Positions 62,187 to 64,000 of a stretch of DNA of 64,000 bases are shown here, piece by piece. The first letter of the stretch is position 1, and each line of letters starts with the position of its first letter. Made by a program: the position numbers and the translations under genes. Source of the stretch: Blastocatellia bacterium UBA7656 (GTDB lineage Bacteria; Acidobacteriota; Blastocatellia; UBA7656). The notes under the pieces are model-generated. The model did no database searches. It was not told the origin of the DNA and saw only the letters and a program-made list of their open reading frames with translations. The stretch lies in NCBI GenBank assembly GCA_002483445.1, contig DLHY01000069.1:26300-90299 (forward strand), given 5' to 3'.

Positions 62187-63896
62187 TTGAGCAGACAAAA
62201 AATCTATGACGCGATAATAATCGGGTCGGGCGCGTCGGGCGGCATGGCCGCAAAGGAATTGACCGAACGCGGAATGAAAGTCCTCGTACTCGAAGCTGGG
62301 CCGCCCGTCAACCCTGAACGCGATCTCGGCCATCATCGCTGGGCTTATCAATCCATGTATAGAGGCTCAGGCCCGCCCGGCTGGAAAACCAGCGAGCAGT
62401 GGATGCAGGATACGGCGGGTGAGTTCAGCCGCCACTTCTATGTCAAAGACTCGGAGCATCCTTATACCACCGATCCCGGCAAACCTTTTATGTGGGTGCG
62501 CGCCCGCATAGTGGGCGGCAAGACCCTCCACTGGGGTCGCTTCTCATGGCGACTCTCCGATCTCGATTTCAAAGCCGCTTCGCACGACGGCTACGGCGAT
62601 GACTGGCCCATCTCCTACTCAGAAATCGCGCCCTATTACGACCGCGTTGAAGAGTTCATCGGAGTGAGCGGCAACAATGACGGCCTGCCGTACCTGCCAG
62701 ACGGAAAGTTCATGCCGCCGATGAAGCTCAACTGCGGAGAACAATTGCTCAAAAGGGGCGCGGAAAAAACCGGAAGATTGGGCATCTCTTCCAGAGTCGC
62801 AATGCTGACCGCCCCGCCCAAACCGCACATGAAAGGCCGTTATAAGTGTCACTACTGCGGCAACTGCGGCGACGGCTGCGATGTCGGCGCGATGTTCAGT
62901 TCCATCTCTTCGACTCTCCCCCTCGCTCAGGCCACGGGCCGCATGACTCTGCGCCCCAATTCCGTAGTCCGCCACATAATCACTGATACAAAAACCGGCA
63001 AGGCGAAAGGCGTTGCCGTCGTCGACCGCATCACTCACAGGGAATTCGAAGTCTATGGCCGGGTCGTCGTACTCGCTGCATCCACTCTTGAAAGCACCCG
63101 CATACTTTTCAACTCGCGTTCGCGCCAGCACCCCGCAGGGCTTGGCAACTCTTCCGGCGTATTGGGCCATTACCTGATGGATCACTTCGGCGGTCTGGGC
63201 GCGAGCGGTTATTTTCACATACTCGCAAACCGCGATCCCATCAACGAGGACGGAAAAGCATCGGGTCTGTTCATACCTCGTTTCCGCAATCTCAATAAAG
63301 AGACGCGCCAGCAAAGATTCCTGCGCGGCTACGGCTTCGAGTGCGGATCGGGCGCGCGAGTCTTTCCGGGCGCGGCCAGAAACCCTTCGCTTTGCCCCGG
63401 CTTCGGTTCTGAGTTCAAGAAAAAAGTCCGTTACTATTACACCGCACCCGTCGGCATGACGGTTCGCGCTGAGATGCTGGCGCGTTTTGAAAACCACACC
63501 GAAATCGATCCCGACGGCGTAGTCGATGCCTGGGGCATCCCTGTCCTACGGATGCACGTCGAGCATTCTGACAATGAGCGCGAGATGGCGCGCGACGCCG
63601 CTGAAACCAGCGAAGAGATTCTCCGCGCAGCGGGCGCTGAAGTTATCTCGACCGGCGGCAGGCTGACCGTGCCGGGTCGCATCATTCATGAACTCGGCAC
63701 TGCTCGCATGGGCGATGATCCGAAAAAATCAGTCCTTAACAAATTCAATCAGTGCTGGGATGTTAAAAATCTCTTCGTCACCGACGGCGCGGCCTTCGTC
63801 TCTTCGGGCAATCAGAACCCGACGCTGACCATACTCGCGCTCACCGCCCGCGCCTGCGATTACATAGTCGAAGAGTCGAAGCGAGGCAATATTTAG
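62187..63896 (+). CDS. GMC-family FAD oxidoreductase with cysteine cluster
   Basis: 569 residues from TTG 62187, with GGAGG 6 bp upstream; the nearby ATG (62182) is out of frame. FAD motif IIIGSGASGG at 10-19; GGKTLHWGRFSWR; C-terminal NQNPTLTILALTARACDY. Residues 221-231 carry four Cys (C221, C224, C227, C231), as in FeS-containing gluconate/glucose dehydrogenases. Uses sugars or polyols, electron acceptor probably a cytochrome, by inference. Confidence 0.9.
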   Translation: MSRQKIYDAIIIGSGASGGMAAKELTERGMKVLVLEAGPPVNPERDLGHHRWAYQSMYRGSGPPGWKTSEQWMQDTAGEFSRHFYVKDSEHPYTTDPGKPFMWVRARIVGGKTLHWGRFSWRLSDLDFKAASHDGYGDDWPISYSEIAPYYDRVEEFIGVSGNNDGLPYLPDGKFMPPMKLNCGEQLLKRGAEKTGRLGISSRVAMLTAPPKPHMKGRYKCHYCGNCGDGCDVGAMFSSISSTLPLAQATGRMTLRPNSVVRHIITDTKTGKAKGVAVVDRITHREFEVYGRVVVLAASTLESTRILFNSRSRQHPAGLGNSSGVLGHYLMDHFGGLGASGYFHILANRDPINEDGKASGLFIPRFRNLNKETRQQRFLRGYGFECGSGARVFPGAARNPSLCPGFGSEFKKKVRYYYTAPVGMTVRAEMLARFENHTEIDPDGVVDAWGIPVLRMHVEHSDNEREMARDAAETSEEILRAAGAEVISTGGRLTVPGRIIHELGTARMGDDPKKSVLNKFNQCWDVKNLFVTDGAAFVSSGNQNPTLTILALTARACDYIVEESKRGNI

Positions 63897-64000
63897 CTCA
63901 AAAGTCCAAAGAGTCCAGAGAGTCTTGAGAGTCCAGAGAGTCAGAAGATTTCCTAACTCGCCAGACTCTCAAGACCCTCTGGACTCTCAAGACTCTTAAC
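63896..64000. repeat. Word-repeat hairpin, GAGAGTC family (edge)
   Basis: GAGAGTC/CCAGAGAGTC words and inverted GACTCTC, AAGACTC words up to the window end; continues the family at 47653-47748. Confidence 0.85.

Overview
The window is a chromosomal segment of moderately high G+C. It looks like an acidobacterium, probably class Blastocatellia. Pointers are a VWFA-related protein of the acidobacterial type, an ECF-type sigma factor overlapping a TPR-tailed Ser/Thr kinase gene, many secreted peptidases and amidohydrolases, and an Hdr-like ETF:quinone oxidoreductase. Genus cannot be read from the sequence alone. No rRNA, tRNA, CRISPR array or complete transposon was seen.

Layout. 1-3.4 kb: etfB-etfA-EMO operon behind a sigma70 promoter and a palindromic operator. 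3.5-8.3 kb: AT-richer accessory island with a ScaI-like controller-regulated restriction-modification system, then a plasmid-like module (replication-initiator-like protein, ParA, small HTH protein) with a 10-bp-phased direct-repeat array over its promoter. 8.4-16.4 kb: catabolic genes (TIM-barrel isomerase, TPP enzyme, trans-3-hydroxyproline dehydratase-type protein, M28 peptidase, acyl-CoA dehydrogenase, acyl-CoA carboxylase). The acyl-CoA dehydrogenase promoter carries the same operator as the etf operon, so both probably share a TetR-type fatty-acid regulator. 16.5-27 kb: secreted amidohydrolase pair, JAB-like protein, M29-like peptidase, DUF4394 protein, PilZ protein, MFS and SSS transporters. 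27.1-34.4 kb: orphan antitoxin-like HTH, radical SAM protein plus flavin halogenase-like enzyme, quinoprotein-like propeller, hydrolase, MATE exporter. 34.6-41.6 kb: two asparagine-synthetase-like proteins lacking the glutaminase cysteine, a LysA-like protein lacking the PLP lysine, an HNH module and a duplicated asnB fragment. 41.6-51.4 kb: VWFA protein, OmpA, K+ channel, YceH, M1 and S15 peptidases. 52-55.5 kb: permease plus single-chain EutB-EutC ethanolamine ammonia-lyase. 55.7-64 kb: M4 peptidase with a repeat tail, sigma/kinase pair, GMC oxidoreductase.

The most striking thing not explained by genes is a superfamily of word-repeat elements. Short words, mostly 7 bp, are repeated in tandem and usually followed by the same words in inverted order, forming long hairpins. 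At least ten unrelated word families occur in 64 kb. They sit between convergent genes, in 5' leaders and inside reading frames, where they encode a linker of the ETF:quinone oxidoreductase, most of the signal peptide of the VWFA protein, the N-terminus of the LysA-like protein and linkers of the Rep-like protein.
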